Positions 9,676-18,912 of a stretch of DNA of 32,589 nucleotides are shown here, piece by piece; position 1 is the first letter of the stretch, and every line of letters starts with the position of its first letter. The stretch is from Akkermansia muciniphila. Its GTDB lineage: Bacteria; Verrucomicrobiota; Verrucomicrobiia; Limisphaerales; UBA9464. The stretch is from the NCBI GenBank assembly GCA_945883815.1, contig CAMCYJ010000038.1, positions 1 to 32,589 of the forward strand. Direction: 5' to 3'. Made by a program: the position numbers and the translations under genes. The notes under the pieces were generated by a model, which saw only the letters and a list, made by a program, of their open reading frames with translations, was not told the origin of the DNA and made no database searches.

Positions 9676-10221
9676 ATGGATTCAACCCCAGACTCAGGAG
9701 CACAGCCGCGCCGGCGATTTTTGACCGAAGCCGCCGCGGGGGCCGTCGGCGCATGTTGTGCAGCTGTGCCCTTGGCCTCTGGCCTGGTGGCATGGCTCGA
9801 CCCGCTGTCTCGAAATAGTGGTGCCGGCGATTGGATCCAAGTGGGTGGATTGTCGAGCGTGCCCGCTGACGGTACTCCGGTTCGGGTTGCGGTCATTAGC
9901 GGTCGTTCCGATGCGTGGACGCGTGATAATGCCGTTCCGGTGGGAGTGGTGTACCTCCGGCGTACAGCGCCCTCTCAGGTCGTGGCGTTGCATTCAGTCT
10001 GCCCGCATGCCGGCTGTTTCATCGACTACCAGACTGACCGGAAAGCCTTCTTTTGCCCCTGCCACGACAGCACGTTTGCGGTGGATGGCTCAATCAACGA
10101 TCCGCGCTCTCCGAGTCCGCGTTCCATGGACACTTTGGCTGTGGAGGTGCGTGGCGAGTCCGTTTGGCTGCGTTTTCAGAATTTCCGCTCCGGAATCGCG
10201 GCAAAAGTGGCTCTGACATGA
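9676..10221 (+). CDS. Rieske iron-sulfur protein of a cytochrome bc-type complex
   Basis: This 181 aa subunit carries the [2Fe-2S] cluster that takes the first electron from quinol. The N-terminus has a twin-arginine-like export signal (PRRRFLTEAA followed by a hydrophobic AAGAVGACCAAVPLASGLVA) that doubles as the membrane anchor. Cluster box I is CPHAGC (C109, H111, with C114 for the disulfide) and box II is CPCH (C127, C129, H130). The loop DGSINDPRSPSPRSM follows. The start is placed at the ATG at 9676, because everything upstream in frame crosses the cobalamin riboswitch and has no protein character. It overlaps the cytochrome b/c gene by ATGA (10218-10221), showing tight co-translation of one complex. 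Confidence 0.93.
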   Translation: MDSTPDSGAQPRRRFLTEAAAGAVGACCAAVPLASGLVAWLDPLSRNSGAGDWIQVGGLSSVPADGTPVRVAVISGRSDAWTRDNAVPVGVVYLRRTAPSQVVALHSVCPHAGCFIDYQTDRKAFFCPCHDSTFAVDGSINDPRSPSPRSMDTLAVEVRGESVWLRFQNFRSGIAAKVALT

Positions 10222-12038
10222 AGAAGCTCGTCCAGTGGATCGATCAGCGCACCGGGGTGGCCGGGTTACTGCATGAGGTGTTTTTCGAACGGATTCCAGG
10301 TGGAGCCCGGTGGCGCTATGTGTGGGGCAGCACCCTGAGTTTTTGTTTCTTCGTCCAAATCCTGACCGGTGTGGTGCTGTGGATGGCCTATAGTCCCAGC
10401 GCCAATTCGGCGTGGGAGAGCGTGTACTACATCCAGCACGAAATGACGGGCGGCTGGTTCTTGCGGGGACTGCACCATTACGTGGCTCAAGCCATGCACG
10501 TCCTGCTAGTGTTGCACCTGCTTCAAGTCATCATCGACGGGGCCTACAAGGCTCCGCGGGAGGTCAACTATTGGTTCGGGGTGGTTCTGCTCATGCTGAC
10601 GTTGGGGTTGGGCCTCACGGGTTACTTGTTGCCCTGGGATCAGAAGGGGTTTGGTGCGACCAAGGTGGCCACGAGTCTCGTGGGTATTGTTCCGATCATC
10701 GGCCCACCGCTTCAGAAGCTGGTTGTCGGCGGTTCCGATTACGGCCATCACACGCTGACCCGATTCTTTGCCCTTCACGCCGGAGTCTTGCCCGGATTGA
10801 TGATTGCCGCCATTGCCGCCCACGTGGCGTTGTTCCGCAAACACGGCATCACGGCCAAGCAGCCGTACCGCAAGCCGGAGGCGAATTTCTGGCCCGACCA
10901 GGTGCTGATGGATGGGGTGGCTTGTCTGGCTGTCTTGGCGTCGGTCGTTTATTTGACGGTCCGGCACCATGGTGCGGAGTTGCACGCACCTGCTGATCCA
11001 ACCTTGCCGTTCAATGCGGCCAGACCGGAGTGGTACTTTCTCTTCCTGTTTGAATTCCTGAAACTGGATTTCCTGACGCAATGGTTCGGGCATCAGGGCG
11101 AATTGGTGGGAGCGATCATCATCCCCGGAATCATCATGGGAATCCTGGCTGGCATGCCCTTCATCGGGGGGTGGCGACTCGGACATCGCTTCAATCTGGG
11201 TTTCCTGGGTGCAGTGCTGGTGGGAGCACTGCTGTTGACCGTCAAATCGCTAAGAAGCGACGCCGACAATCCGGGCTTCCAGGCCGCCCTGGCTCAAGCG
11301 CAAGTCGATGCCGATCGGATGGTGAGCCTCATCAAGACGGCCGGCGGCATACCGCGCGAGGGAGCTGTGTCGCTGCTCAAGCAAGATCCCGCCACAGTCG
11401 GACCGAGACTCTTTGCCCAACACTGCGCCTCCTGCCACCGGTATGGCGGTCATGATGGTTTGGGGTTGGTCTCTGCGGAGTCGCCGAGCGCCCCAGATTT
11501 GCGGGGGTTTGGCTCGTCGTCCTGGCTGCGTGGTTTGCTGACGGCGGATCAGGTGACTAATTTGTCCTACTATGGCGGCACCAAGTTCCGAACCGGGAAG
11601 ATGGTTCGCTACGTCCAGGAAAAGCTCCCAGCCCGCACGGCCAAAAACCCGGGTGCGCTCGACGAATTGATCGAGGCGGTCGTGGCTGAGGCGGATCTTC
11701 CGGCCAATCGAGCCTCGGCTGGGGCTCGACTCCAGCGGGTTGAGGCAGGCCGCACGCATGTGGCCACGACCTTTGGTTGCACCGATTGCCACGCCTTCCG
11801 CAAGGCAGACGAGGATGCCACGGCACCGACCCTCACAGGCTGGGGTTCAAGGGCCTGGATGGTTCGACTGATTTCCGATCCGACCCACGCTGACTTCTAC
11901 GGCCCGCGAAATGGCCGGATGCCTTCCTACCTCAAAGATGGCCGGCTGACGGAGCGGGAAATCGGCCTCATCGTTGATTGGATCCGGGAAGACACAGCAC
12001 CCGCCACTTGGCTCAAGCCTGTCCCCACGAGCCGTTGA
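10218..12038 (+). CDS. Fused cytochrome b / di-haem cytochrome c subunit of a quinol:cytochrome c oxidoreductase
   Basis: This 606 aa fusion combines the membrane core and electron output of a bc-type complex. Residues 1-205 are cytochrome b with haem ligands H86, H100, H187 and H202, the spacing of cytochrome b6 rather than mitochondrial cytochrome b. Residues 220-345 correspond to subunit IV and contain the quinol-site P-E-W-Y (270-273). The C-terminal periplasmic part has two c-haem sites, CASCH (403-407) and CTDCH (521-525), with M462 and M568 as plausible axial Met ligands. The Cys that holds the extra haem in b6f and Bacillus enzymes (position 35) appears to be Val. With the Rieske gene this forms a two-gene complex. 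It uses quinol to reduce a c-type cytochrome and pumps protons by the Q cycle. Confidence 0.93.
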   Translation: MKKLVQWIDQRTGVAGLLHEVFFERIPGGARWRYVWGSTLSFCFFVQILTGVVLWMAYSPSANSAWESVYYIQHEMTGGWFLRGLHHYVAQAMHVLLVLHLLQVIIDGAYKAPREVNYWFGVVLLMLTLGLGLTGYLLPWDQKGFGATKVATSLVGIVPIIGPPLQKLVVGGSDYGHHTLTRFFALHAGVLPGLMIAAIAAHVALFRKHGITAKQPYRKPEANFWPDQVLMDGVACLAVLASVVYLTVRHHGAELHAPADPTLPFNAARPEWYFLFLFEFLKLDFLTQWFGHQGELVGAIIIPGIIMGILAGMPFIGGWRLGHRFNLGFLGAVLVGALLLTVKSLRSDADNPGFQAALAQAQVDADRMVSLIKTAGGIPREGAVSLLKQDPATVGPRLFAQHCASCHRYGGHDGLGLVSAESPSAPDLRGFGSSSWLRGLLTADQVTNLSYYGGTKFRTGKMVRYVQEKLPARTAKNPGALDELIEAVVAEADLPANRASAGARLQRVEAGRTHVATTFGCTDCHAFRKADEDATAPTLTGWGSRAWMVRLISDPTHADFYGPRNGRMPSYLKDGRLTEREIGLIVDWIREDTAPATWLKPVPTSR

Positions 12039-12122
12039 AGGTCGGGGCTTGGTCGGAGCTAGGTTTTATCGCAGGCACGCTTGAGGCTTCCGTTGCGGCC
12101 TGGGAATCCGCAGCCTCTGATC

Positions 12123-12899
12123 ATGCGTTCCCGTGGTTTCAGCCTCATTGAACTCCTGGTCGTCATCGCGATCATCGCCATCTTGGCGGGCCTCCTCTTG
12201 CCGGCCTTGGCGCGAGCGAAGTCGAAGGCCGGAGGGATGGTGTGCCTGAACAATGCCAAGCAGTTGCAGACGGCTCTCCAACTCTACACCGACGATCACC
12301 AAGATCGGTACGTCAACAACCACGGTGTGGGTGAGACTCGGTCGCGGACCAACAGTTGGGCCAACAATGTGATGGATTGGACCGGGAGCGACGGAAATAC
12401 CAACCTGAATCTCCTCTCCAGCGGGTTGCTCTCGCGCCATTTGGCCAGCACCGCGGTGTTTCGTTGCCCCTCCGATCAATCAAGGGCCGACAATGGGCTG
12501 CGCATTCGCAGTTACGCGCTCAACGCCCTGGTCGGTGATCCGGGTGAGTTGACCAACCGGTTCAACCCCTCCTATCGGCAGTACTTCAAGGAGTCGGATG
12601 TGAGTTCCCCGTCGAGGGTCTTCGCGTTTTTGGACGAGCATCCCGATACCATCAACGATGGGTTTTTCATGAATCGCCTGGAGGAGGCTCCCAAGTGGGG
12701 CAATTTGCCGGCGTCGTATCATTCCGGGGCGGCTTACTTCACTTATTTGGATGGCCATACCGAGGGGCATCGGTGGCAGGTGACGGGCCCAGAAGGAACC
12801 ATCCGGCCCAATGTGCGGGGTGGGGCCGGGGGGATTTTCGCAGCCAACCCGACAACGGATTGGGACTGGGTCAAGGCCAGCAGCGGCGAGGTTCGGTGA
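12123..12899 (+). CDS. Pseudopilin-like protein with type IV pilin N-terminal methylation motif
   Basis: This 258 aa protein begins at the ATG at 12123 with a very short leader MRSRG and the mature [19 protein letters not shown], with Glu at mature position 5, followed by [12 protein letters not shown]. The prepilin peptidase should cut between G5 and F6 and leave a single N-terminal membrane helix with a periplasmic globular domain ([20 protein letters not shown], later [12 protein letters not shown]). Such proteins are strongly amplified in Verrucomicrobia and Planctomycetes and their individual roles are unknown. It lies 84 bases after the cytochrome gene and 68 bases before proC. The N-terminal third is similar to the product of 6061-6810 but the rest has diverged. 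Confidence 0.88.
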   Translation: MRSRGFSLIELLVVIAIIAILAGLLLPALARAKSKAGGMVCLNNAKQLQTALQLYTDDHQDRYVNNHGVGETRSRTNSWANNVMDWTGSDGNTNLNLLSSGLLSRHLASTAVFRCPSDQSRADNGLRIRSYALNALVGDPGELTNRFNPSYRQYFKESDVSSPSRVFAFLDEHPDTINDGFFMNRLEEAPKWGNLPASYHSGAAYFTYLDGHTEGHRWQVTGPEGTIRPNVRGGAGGIFAANPTTDWDWVKASSGEVR

Positions 12900-12967
12900 C
12901 AGATTGGAGAAGGCATGGCGATTTTCCCATGTCCCCCTCAGTCGGTGACTGATAGGAAAAGCAAAGA

Positions 12968-13777
12968 ATGAATCGAGTTTCGATCGGTTTCCTGGGTGCG
13001 GGCAAAATGGCGACTGCATTGGCTCGCGGAGTCATCAGTGCGGGAGTGGTTCCTGCCGAGAAAGTCTTGGCCAGTGATCCGATTCCGGCCGCCCGCCAGG
13101 CGTTCGCTCAAGCCACCGGAGCCCGAGCGACTGATCAGAATGCCGAAGTCTTGGCCGGATCGGACATAGTAGTGGTTGCCGTGAAGCCTGACCAAGTCGT
13201 GGGACTCTTCGGTGAGTTGGCACCCCACTGGAACACGGGCCGGCATTTGGTGGTGAGCATTGCGGCCGGGGTTCCCTTGGCTCGCATGGAGGCAGCTGGT
13301 CCCAGCGGCCTTCGGGTCATCCGGGTGATGCCCAACACACCGGCGCTGGTGGGTGCGAGCGCCTCGGCCTACGCGGTGGGTTCGTCAGCGACCCGGGCCG
13401 ATGCCGAGGTGGTTCAAGAATTCTTGGGTTCCGTCGGGCTGGCCATCGAAGTGAAGGAAAAGCTGCTCGATGCGGTGACGGGGGTCAGTGGCAGCGGGCC
13501 CGCCTATGGTTTCCTCATGATTGAAGCCTTGGCCGACGGCGGAGTCGCCGCGGGCTTGCCTCGCGACATTGCCCAGCGTTTGGCAGCGCAGACTTTGTTG
13601 GGTGCCGCCAAGATGGTGCTCGAAACCGGACAACACCCCGGAGCCTTGAAGGACGCTGTTTGCAGTCCGGGAGGCACGACCATCGAGGCCATCCATGCGC
13701 TGGAAAAGGGCGGGGTGCGTGCGGCGTTGATCGGAGCGGTTCGAGCGGCAGCCGACAAGGCCAAGGCCATGGCCTGA
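12968..13777 (+). CDS. proC: Pyrroline-5-carboxylate reductase
   Basis: This enzyme catalyses the last step of proline biosynthesis, reducing 1-pyrroline-5-carboxylate with NAD(P)H in the cytoplasm. The 269 aa length is normal. The Rossmann glycine loop is IGFLGAGKMATALARG (6-21), the cofactor region includes VVVAVKPDQV, the middle signature is VIRVMPNTPALVGA, and the C-terminal family signatures are GVSGSGPAYGF (172-182) and CSPGGTTIEAIHALE (232-246). An AGGA precedes the ATG at 12968 at suitable distance. The AI-2E family permease gene starts 11 bases after its stop, so the two probably form one transcript. Confidence 0.97.
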   Translation: MNRVSIGFLGAGKMATALARGVISAGVVPAEKVLASDPIPAARQAFAQATGARATDQNAEVLAGSDIVVVAVKPDQVVGLFGELAPHWNTGRHLVVSIAAGVPLARMEAAGPSGLRVIRVMPNTPALVGASASAYAVGSSATRADAEVVQEFLGSVGLAIEVKEKLLDAVTGVSGSGPAYGFLMIEALADGGVAAGLPRDIAQRLAAQTLLGAAKMVLETGQHPGALKDAVCSPGGTTIEAIHALEKGGVRAALIGAVRAAADKAKAMA

Positions 13778-13788
13778 AAGGTTTGAAC

Positions 13789-15036
13789 ATGAACTCTTCT
13801 CTCCCTCCCCCGCATCCCACCCAAATTCGCATTCTGTGGTGGACCGTGACGGCCTTGGCGATGGCCGTGTTGGTGGGGCTGGTTGTCGGGCTGGTTTGGG
13901 GAGTCGGTCAGGTGCTCGGGGTCTTGTCGCCCGTCCTGTGGCCGTTGGCCTTGGCCGGGGTGTTGGCCTACCTGCTGGATCCGGTGGTTGACTTCATTGA
14001 GGGGCGTGGTATCGCGCGGGCCAGAGCCATCAGCTTGGTTTTTGTTTCGGCTCTGGTGATCGTGGCCGGACTGTTTGCGAGTGTGGCCCCTCAGATTTAT
14101 CGGGAGACCCGGCAGTTTGCCGATCGGGTCCCGGACTACAGCCAGAAGTTCCGGCAGCAGATGGATTCGTGGGCCACCAACCCACCGGTGTTGGCCCGCA
14201 AGCTCCTCGAGTTGCGGTCAACTTCAACAGGCGGAGTTGGGGCGACCAATGTCAGTTCGCACTCCGCTCCAGCACCCACCGAAGCGACTCCGAGAGAGCC
14301 CCAATCGAGGATCTCCCTGCAGTCGGCCTCCGCATGGCTGGTGGACCTGATGCCCGCCAGTGGCGCTTGGTTCTTGGGGCAGGTGGGCAAATTCAGTGGG
14401 GGCTTGGGCATTCTTGCCGGGCTTTTCCTGGTGCCGGTGTATGCTTTTTATTTCCTCCTCGAGAAGCGTGGCATTGAGCGGGAATGGACCGATTACTTGC
14501 CGCTGCGCAATTCGGAGTTCAAGGACGAGTTGGTTTTCATCCTGCGCTCCATCAACGACTACCTGATTGTGTTCTTCCGAAGCCAACTGTTGGTGGCCAT
14601 GTGCGATGGGCTTCTTTACACGTTGGGATTCTTGATCATCGGGCTGCCGTACGCCTTCATCATAGGCCTCATGGCGACTCTGCTCACCATGATCCCGTTT
14701 TTGGGAGCCATCACGACCTGTGTTGCGGCGTTATTGGTTGGCTTCGCCAGTTCGGGCGATTGGGTGCTTCCGGCCAAGGTGATTGCAGTCTTCGCGGTGG
14801 TTCAGACTCTGGAGGGATTGGTCATTTCTCCAAAGATCATGGGCGATCGCGTCGGTTTGCACCCCGTGACCATCATCATCGCTGTCATGGTCGGAACTAC
14901 CCTTTTGGGAGGATTGCTGGGAGGCATTCTGGCCATCCCTCTCACGGCTGCACTGCGTGTCTTGATGTTCCGGTATGTTTGGCGGCCTCCGAGTCGGGAC
15001 ACCGAGGGTGCCAAGACTCGTTCTCAGCCAGTTTGA
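13789..15036 (+). CDS. AI-2E family transporter (PerM/YdiK-like permease)
   Basis: This 415 aa polytopic inner-membrane protein is of the UPF0118/AI-2E transporter family. Members are known or suspected to move autoinducer-2 or ions; substrate cannot be read from sequence. Hydrophobic segments lie near residues 17-60 (two), 75-95, 190-220 and four to five in the C-terminal half. The family signature regions are visible: WPLALAGVLAYLLDPVVDFI near residue 45-65, GLFLVPVYAFYFLLEKRGIE, RSQLLVAMCDGLLYTLGF, and MIPFLGAITTCVAALLVG followed by VGLHPVTIIIAVMVGTTLLG. A Ser/Thr/Pro-rich linker (about 145-180) interrupts the periplasmic part. The ATG at 13789 is preceded by AAAGG. It follows proC by 11 bases. 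Confidence 0.88.
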   Translation: MNSSLPPPHPTQIRILWWTVTALAMAVLVGLVVGLVWGVGQVLGVLSPVLWPLALAGVLAYLLDPVVDFIEGRGIARARAISLVFVSALVIVAGLFASVAPQIYRETRQFADRVPDYSQKFRQQMDSWATNPPVLARKLLELRSTSTGGVGATNVSSHSAPAPTEATPREPQSRISLQSASAWLVDLMPASGAWFLGQVGKFSGGLGILAGLFLVPVYAFYFLLEKRGIEREWTDYLPLRNSEFKDELVFILRSINDYLIVFFRSQLLVAMCDGLLYTLGFLIIGLPYAFIIGLMATLLTMIPFLGAITTCVAALLVGFASSGDWVLPAKVIAVFAVVQTLEGLVISPKIMGDRVGLHPVTIIIAVMVGTTLLGGLLGGILAIPLTAALRVLMFRYVWRPPSRDTEGAKTRSQPV

Positions 15037-15127
15037 ACGCTAGGTCGGTTTTGGCCTCTGAAATGGTGTCTTGTGGCAACCGGAACTTCGGTTGGCAAAC
15101 CGGGACTCTCGAACCATACTGAACACA

Positions 15128-17749
15128 ATGAAAAATTGGGTGTTGTTGATCCTGAGTAGCCTTTGGCTCCAGATCGGGGGATTTGCCAAGGAGTCCTCAC
15201 GACCCACGACCAGTGCTCCGGCGACCAACACCGTTCCGGCCGTTCACTCGGCCACTCCGGATACCGGGGTTCTCCCATCCAAGTTCACCGATCCGAAAAC
15301 TTTGGCTCCGGAGGAGTCCAGCGGTGAGATCGCGCGATTGGCGGCTCGAATGATCGAGCGATCCCACTTCTTGCGCCGGGAATTCGACGATCGGGTGTCG
15401 GAGCGTTTTTTTGAGAGGTATCTCGAGTCGCTGGATCCTCAGCGCATGTATTTTACCCAGAGCGATTACGAGGAGTTCAGCGCCTACCGCCACCAACTGG
15501 ATGACCTAACGCTACGGCGCGGGGATACCCGTCCGGCTTACGAGATTTTCAATCGATACCTTCAGCACATCGACCAGCAATACGCGTTGGTTCAAGGCGT
15601 GATGAAGACCGAGAAGTTCAATTTCGATACGGACACCAAGATCCTTCTGAACCGCAAGGATGCGTCGAGACCCAAAGACCTCACGGAGCTTCAGGCGGTT
15701 TGGAAGGATCGTCTGCGCTTCGAGTATCTTTCGGAGAAACTCAATCGGGATTTCGCCACGCTGGCGACCAACGTCTGGACTCAAATGACCAGCCCGCCCG
15801 AGCCAGAAGCCGACGCTGCAAGCGGCACCAACGTGGTCCCTGCAGTGAAGATGGTGACCAAGCCGATTTTGTCCGGCGGCAAAAAGGTGGCCGAGCTGTA
15901 CTTGACCGGATTGGAAACCCGACTGCACTCCAACCTGTCCACCAATCGTTCGGTAATTGTGGCCAAGATGGCCGAGTCCGGGAAATTCAAAGGTCCTGCC
16001 GATTTGCGCAGCTACTTCGAGAGCAACCTCCAGGGGGATCGCCACGATGAGATCGTGAAGACACTGAACCGGCGCTACAACCGGGTGATGCGCAACCTCA
16101 AGCAGTTCGAGTCCAAGGAGGTGCTGCAATGGTACCTGGATGCGCTGGCCCATTCCTACGACCCGCACACCAACTATTTCGGACCTCGCGAAGAGGAGGC
16201 CTTCAGCATGTCGATGACCCTGTCGTTCGTGGGTATCGGAGCTGTGCTCACCAGTGAGGATGGATACGCCACCATCACCGAGATCAAACCGGGAAGTCCG
16301 GCCGAGAAGAGCAAGAACCTCAAGGCCGGCGATAAGATCGTGGCGGTGGCCCAAGACAAGCAGCCTCCGGTGGATGTGATCGATGAGAAGCTCCAGAAGG
16401 TGGTGGAGCAGATCCGCGGGCCCAAGGGTTCCAAGGTGACGTTGACTTACATTCCCGCAGGCACCGATCTCAGCACCCGCAAGACGCTCACCATCGTCCG
16501 GGATACCATTCCGCTGGAGGACCAGGAGGCGAAGGCCCAGTTGGTGCTGTTGCCCAATGGGGCCGGCAAGACCAACCGGATCGGCGTTATTGATTTGCCG
16601 GCCTTCTACAGTGGAGCCATCGGTGGCAATGGTGCCACCAAGAGCCCCACCGCCGACGTCGCCAAGCTGTTGCGCAAGCTCATGGCCGAGGGGGTCGATG
16701 GCGTGGTTTTGGATTTGCGGCGCAACGGCGGCGGATCTCTGGAGGAATGCGTTAGTTTGACCGGGTTGTTCATCAAGACCGGACCGGTGGTTCAGGTAGT
16801 CAACTCACTCGGACAGCAGCGGATTCTGGAGGATGACGATTCTTCGGTGCTGTATGACGGCCCGTTGGTGGTGTTGACCAGCCGCTTCAGCGCCTCTGCC
16901 TCGGAGATTCTGGCCGGAGCCCTCCAGGATTACGGTCGCGCAGTCGTGGTGGGCGATAGCTCCACCCATGGAAAAGGCACCGTCCAAAACTTGCAAAGTC
17001 TCGAACCCTTCTATCGCGGAACCGGAAAACCGGGTCAGGTGAAGGTCACCATCAGTAAGTTCTTTCGTCCGTCGGGATCCTCCACCCAACTCAAGGGTGT
17101 GGTTCCAGATTTGGTGTTACCCAGCATCAACAATTTCGCGGACATCGGAGAATCGGCGCTGAGCAACGCGCTGCCGTGGAACACAATTCCGCCAGTTCGC
17201 TTCGACAAGGTGGACCGTGTGATCCGGGCGCTTCCGGAAATCCAGCGCAGGTCCAGCGATCGGTTGGCCAAAGATCGAGACTACGCCTACATCGGTGAGG
17301 ACATCGAACGGTACAAGAAGCTCCTGGCCGATCGGAGTGTTTCACTGAATGAAAAGAAGCGTCGTCAGGAAATGGAAACCGATCGCAACCGGGCTGCTGT
17401 CCGCAAGGGCGAGATCAAGAGCCGCAATGAGACGGAACCCGTCGCCTACGAAATCACTCTCAAGAACGCCTCCCAACCCGGTCTCCCGGAGCCAAAAACG
17501 GCCAAGCCCGTCGTCGCTGCGACGGCGCGTGATGCCCGTGCCCTGAAAACAGGAACCTCGAAAGAATCCACCGCCGAACGGCGTCGATTGCGGGAGGCGG
17601 GTCAGGAAGACGGAGACGACGATCAGGATGGAGTCGCAGCCGATGTGAACCTTCGGGAGGCCGAGAAGATCTTGATCGACCTCTTGGAGTTGTCCAACCC
17701 CCGAGGCAGTGCTTCCGGGACAACAGCAGGCATTCGTTCTGAGCGGTAA
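15128..17749 (+). CDS. prc: Tail-specific (Prc/CtpA-type) S41 family periplasmic protease
   Basis: This exported serine protease degrades or trims proteins from their C-termini in the periplasm. The 873 aa form has a signal peptide (KNWVLLILSSLWLQIGGFA) and a long N-terminal helical domain (about 60-350), including LDPQRMYFTQSDYEEF and ALAHSYDPHTNYFGPREEE. A PDZ domain follows (about 363-460, with FVGIGAVLTSEDGY), then the S41 domain with LDLRRNGGGSLEECVSLTGL, FSASASEILAGALQDYGRA and HGKGTVQ. The Ser/Lys pair should be S590 and K616. The C-terminal tail is charged and low in complexity. The ATG at 15128 is chosen because it opens the signal peptide directly. It is longer than E. coli Prc because of the linker at 220-250 and the C-terminal tail. 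Confidence 0.93.
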   Translation: MKNWVLLILSSLWLQIGGFAKESSRPTTSAPATNTVPAVHSATPDTGVLPSKFTDPKTLAPEESSGEIARLAARMIERSHFLRREFDDRVSERFFERYLESLDPQRMYFTQSDYEEFSAYRHQLDDLTLRRGDTRPAYEIFNRYLQHIDQQYALVQGVMKTEKFNFDTDTKILLNRKDASRPKDLTELQAVWKDRLRFEYLSEKLNRDFATLATNVWTQMTSPPEPEADAASGTNVVPAVKMVTKPILSGGKKVAELYLTGLETRLHSNLSTNRSVIVAKMAESGKFKGPADLRSYFESNLQGDRHDEIVKTLNRRYNRVMRNLKQFESKEVLQWYLDALAHSYDPHTNYFGPREEEAFSMSMTLSFVGIGAVLTSEDGYATITEIKPGSPAEKSKNLKAGDKIVAVAQDKQPPVDVIDEKLQKVVEQIRGPKGSKVTLTYIPAGTDLSTRKTLTIVRDTIPLEDQEAKAQLVLLPNGAGKTNRIGVIDLPAFYSGAIGGNGATKSPTADVAKLLRKLMAEGVDGVVLDLRRNGGGSLEECVSLTGLFIKTGPVVQVVNSLGQQRILEDDDSSVLYDGPLVVLTSRFSASASEILAGALQDYGRAVVVGDSSTHGKGTVQNLQSLEPFYRGTGKPGQVKVTISKFFRPSGSSTQLKGVVPDLVLPSINNFADIGESALSNALPWNTIPPVRFDKVDRVIRALPEIQRRSSDRLAKDRDYAYIGEDIERYKKLLADRSVSLNEKKRRQEMETDRNRAAVRKGEIKSRNETEPVAYEITLKNASQPGLPEPKTAKPVVAATARDARALKTGTSKESTAERRRLREAGQEDGDDDQDGVAADVNLREAEKILIDLLELSNPRGSASGTTAGIRSER

Positions 17750-17784
17750 GACAACGTCGAGAAGCCTTTTTCAATCAATCATCT

Positions 17785-18675
17785 ATGAGCAATCGAATCG
17801 CCGTTGTGGGAGTCGGACGCATGGGGGCCAATATGGCCCGACGGCTGAAGGATTCGGGTTTCGATGTGACCGCGGTGTATGACCTTCGCCGGAAGCAGGC
17901 CAAAGCATTGGCCCAGGAACTCGGGTGTGAATCCCCTTTGCGATTGTCCGCAGTGACCGCCTTGGCCGACGTGATCCTCACGGTGGTGTCGGACGATGCT
18001 TCGATGGAGGCGCTGTTTGCTCAGAAAGGCGACAGCCTGCTCAAAGGAGCCGCAGGAAGATTGTTCATCAACTGTGCGACTGTGAGTCCCGCCACCCACG
18101 TGATGGTGGAAACCCGAGCTCAGGCAGTGGGCGCTGCGAGTGTGGAAGCCTGCATGGCGTCCAGCATCACCCAAGCCCGCCAAGGGACCTTGTATTTGAT
18201 GACGGCGGGCCAGAAGAGCTCCTGCGAAAGGGCTGAGCCCATCCTGGCAACGCTGTCGGCATCCCGGCGCTACATCGGCGCTGCGGGCACGGCCGCACAA
18301 GTCAAGGCGCTGGTCAACATGGTGATGAACATCAACACCGCAGGCCTCGCCGAAGGGTTGGGCTTGGGTGCAGCCTTGGGGCTCGACTTGGCGATGCTCC
18401 GCGAGGTCTTTTCTCAGACCGGAGCCAATTCCCGGGTGTTGGAGACCGATGGAGAAGACATGCAGAAGCGCGATCATGCCTGCTTCTTCAGCGCGGCTCA
18501 TGCTGCCAAAGATTCCGGTATTGCTGTCAGTCTTGCCAAGAAGGCGAAGCGCAAGGTGCCTTTGGCCCAAGCCTCACTGGGGCAATACACACGGATGGTG
18601 GATCTGGGACTCGGAGAGCTGGACAAATCCGGAGTCGCTGAATTGACCTTCCCAGGCCGGGGACTTAAGCCATGA
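17785..18675 (+). CDS. NAD(P)-dependent beta-hydroxyacid dehydrogenase family protein
   Basis: This 296 aa cytoplasmic oxidoreductase belongs to the 3-hydroxyisobutyrate/6-phosphogluconate dehydrogenase-like family. The Rossmann loop GVGRMGANMARRLKDSGF lies at 9-26. The central strand is VILTVVSDDASMEALF, the hinge helix region carries the catalytic Lys K174 in GTAAQVKALVNMVMNINTAG, and the C-terminal all-helical domain contains KRDHACFFSAAHAAKDSGIA. The usual substrate-binding P-V-S-G-G-x-x-G-A is replaced by MASSITQARQGTLYLMTAG, so the substrate may differ from tartronate semialdehyde or 3-hydroxyisobutyrate. It begins 35 bases after prc. A hairpin (18691-18716) lies 15 bases after the stop. 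Confidence 0.88.
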   Translation: MSNRIAVVGVGRMGANMARRLKDSGFDVTAVYDLRRKQAKALAQELGCESPLRLSAVTALADVILTVVSDDASMEALFAQKGDSLLKGAAGRLFINCATVSPATHVMVETRAQAVGAASVEACMASSITQARQGTLYLMTAGQKSSCERAEPILATLSASRRYIGAAGTAAQVKALVNMVMNINTAGLAEGLGLGAALGLDLAMLREVFSQTGANSRVLETDGEDMQKRDHACFFSAAHAAKDSGIAVSLAKKAKRKVPLAQASLGQYTRMVDLGLGELDKSGVAELTFPGRGLKP

Positions 18676-18690
18676 CAATGTAGTGATCAC

Positions 18691-18716
18691 GGAACTGCGG
18701 CCTCAGTCGCAGTTCC
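18691..18716. terminator. Perfect 9-bp hairpin after the dehydrogenase gene
   Basis: GGAACTGCG (18691-18699) pairs with CGCAGTTCC (18708-18716) over an eight-base loop. There is no T-run on either side, so it is a weak candidate for an intrinsic terminator. It lies between convergent genes, where termination is expected. The rest of the 237-base gap (18676-18912) shows no coding signal and no trace of the missing RF3 C-terminus. Confidence 0.45.
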
Positions 18717-18912
18717 AGCTGTATCGGCTATCGAGCCACGAAGGACGGTCAAAGCTGAAATCGTCGAAATACCGTGGCTGATGGGATGGGAGTGTCCCCA
18801 ACCAGAAGCCGGTAACTCGGACCACTGATAATATCAGGTCAGCAAAGCAGCCAAGACCGCGCTGATCGGTTTCCCAATTGAATGGTCCCGTGGTACGAGC
18901 GCTTGGCCTCTT

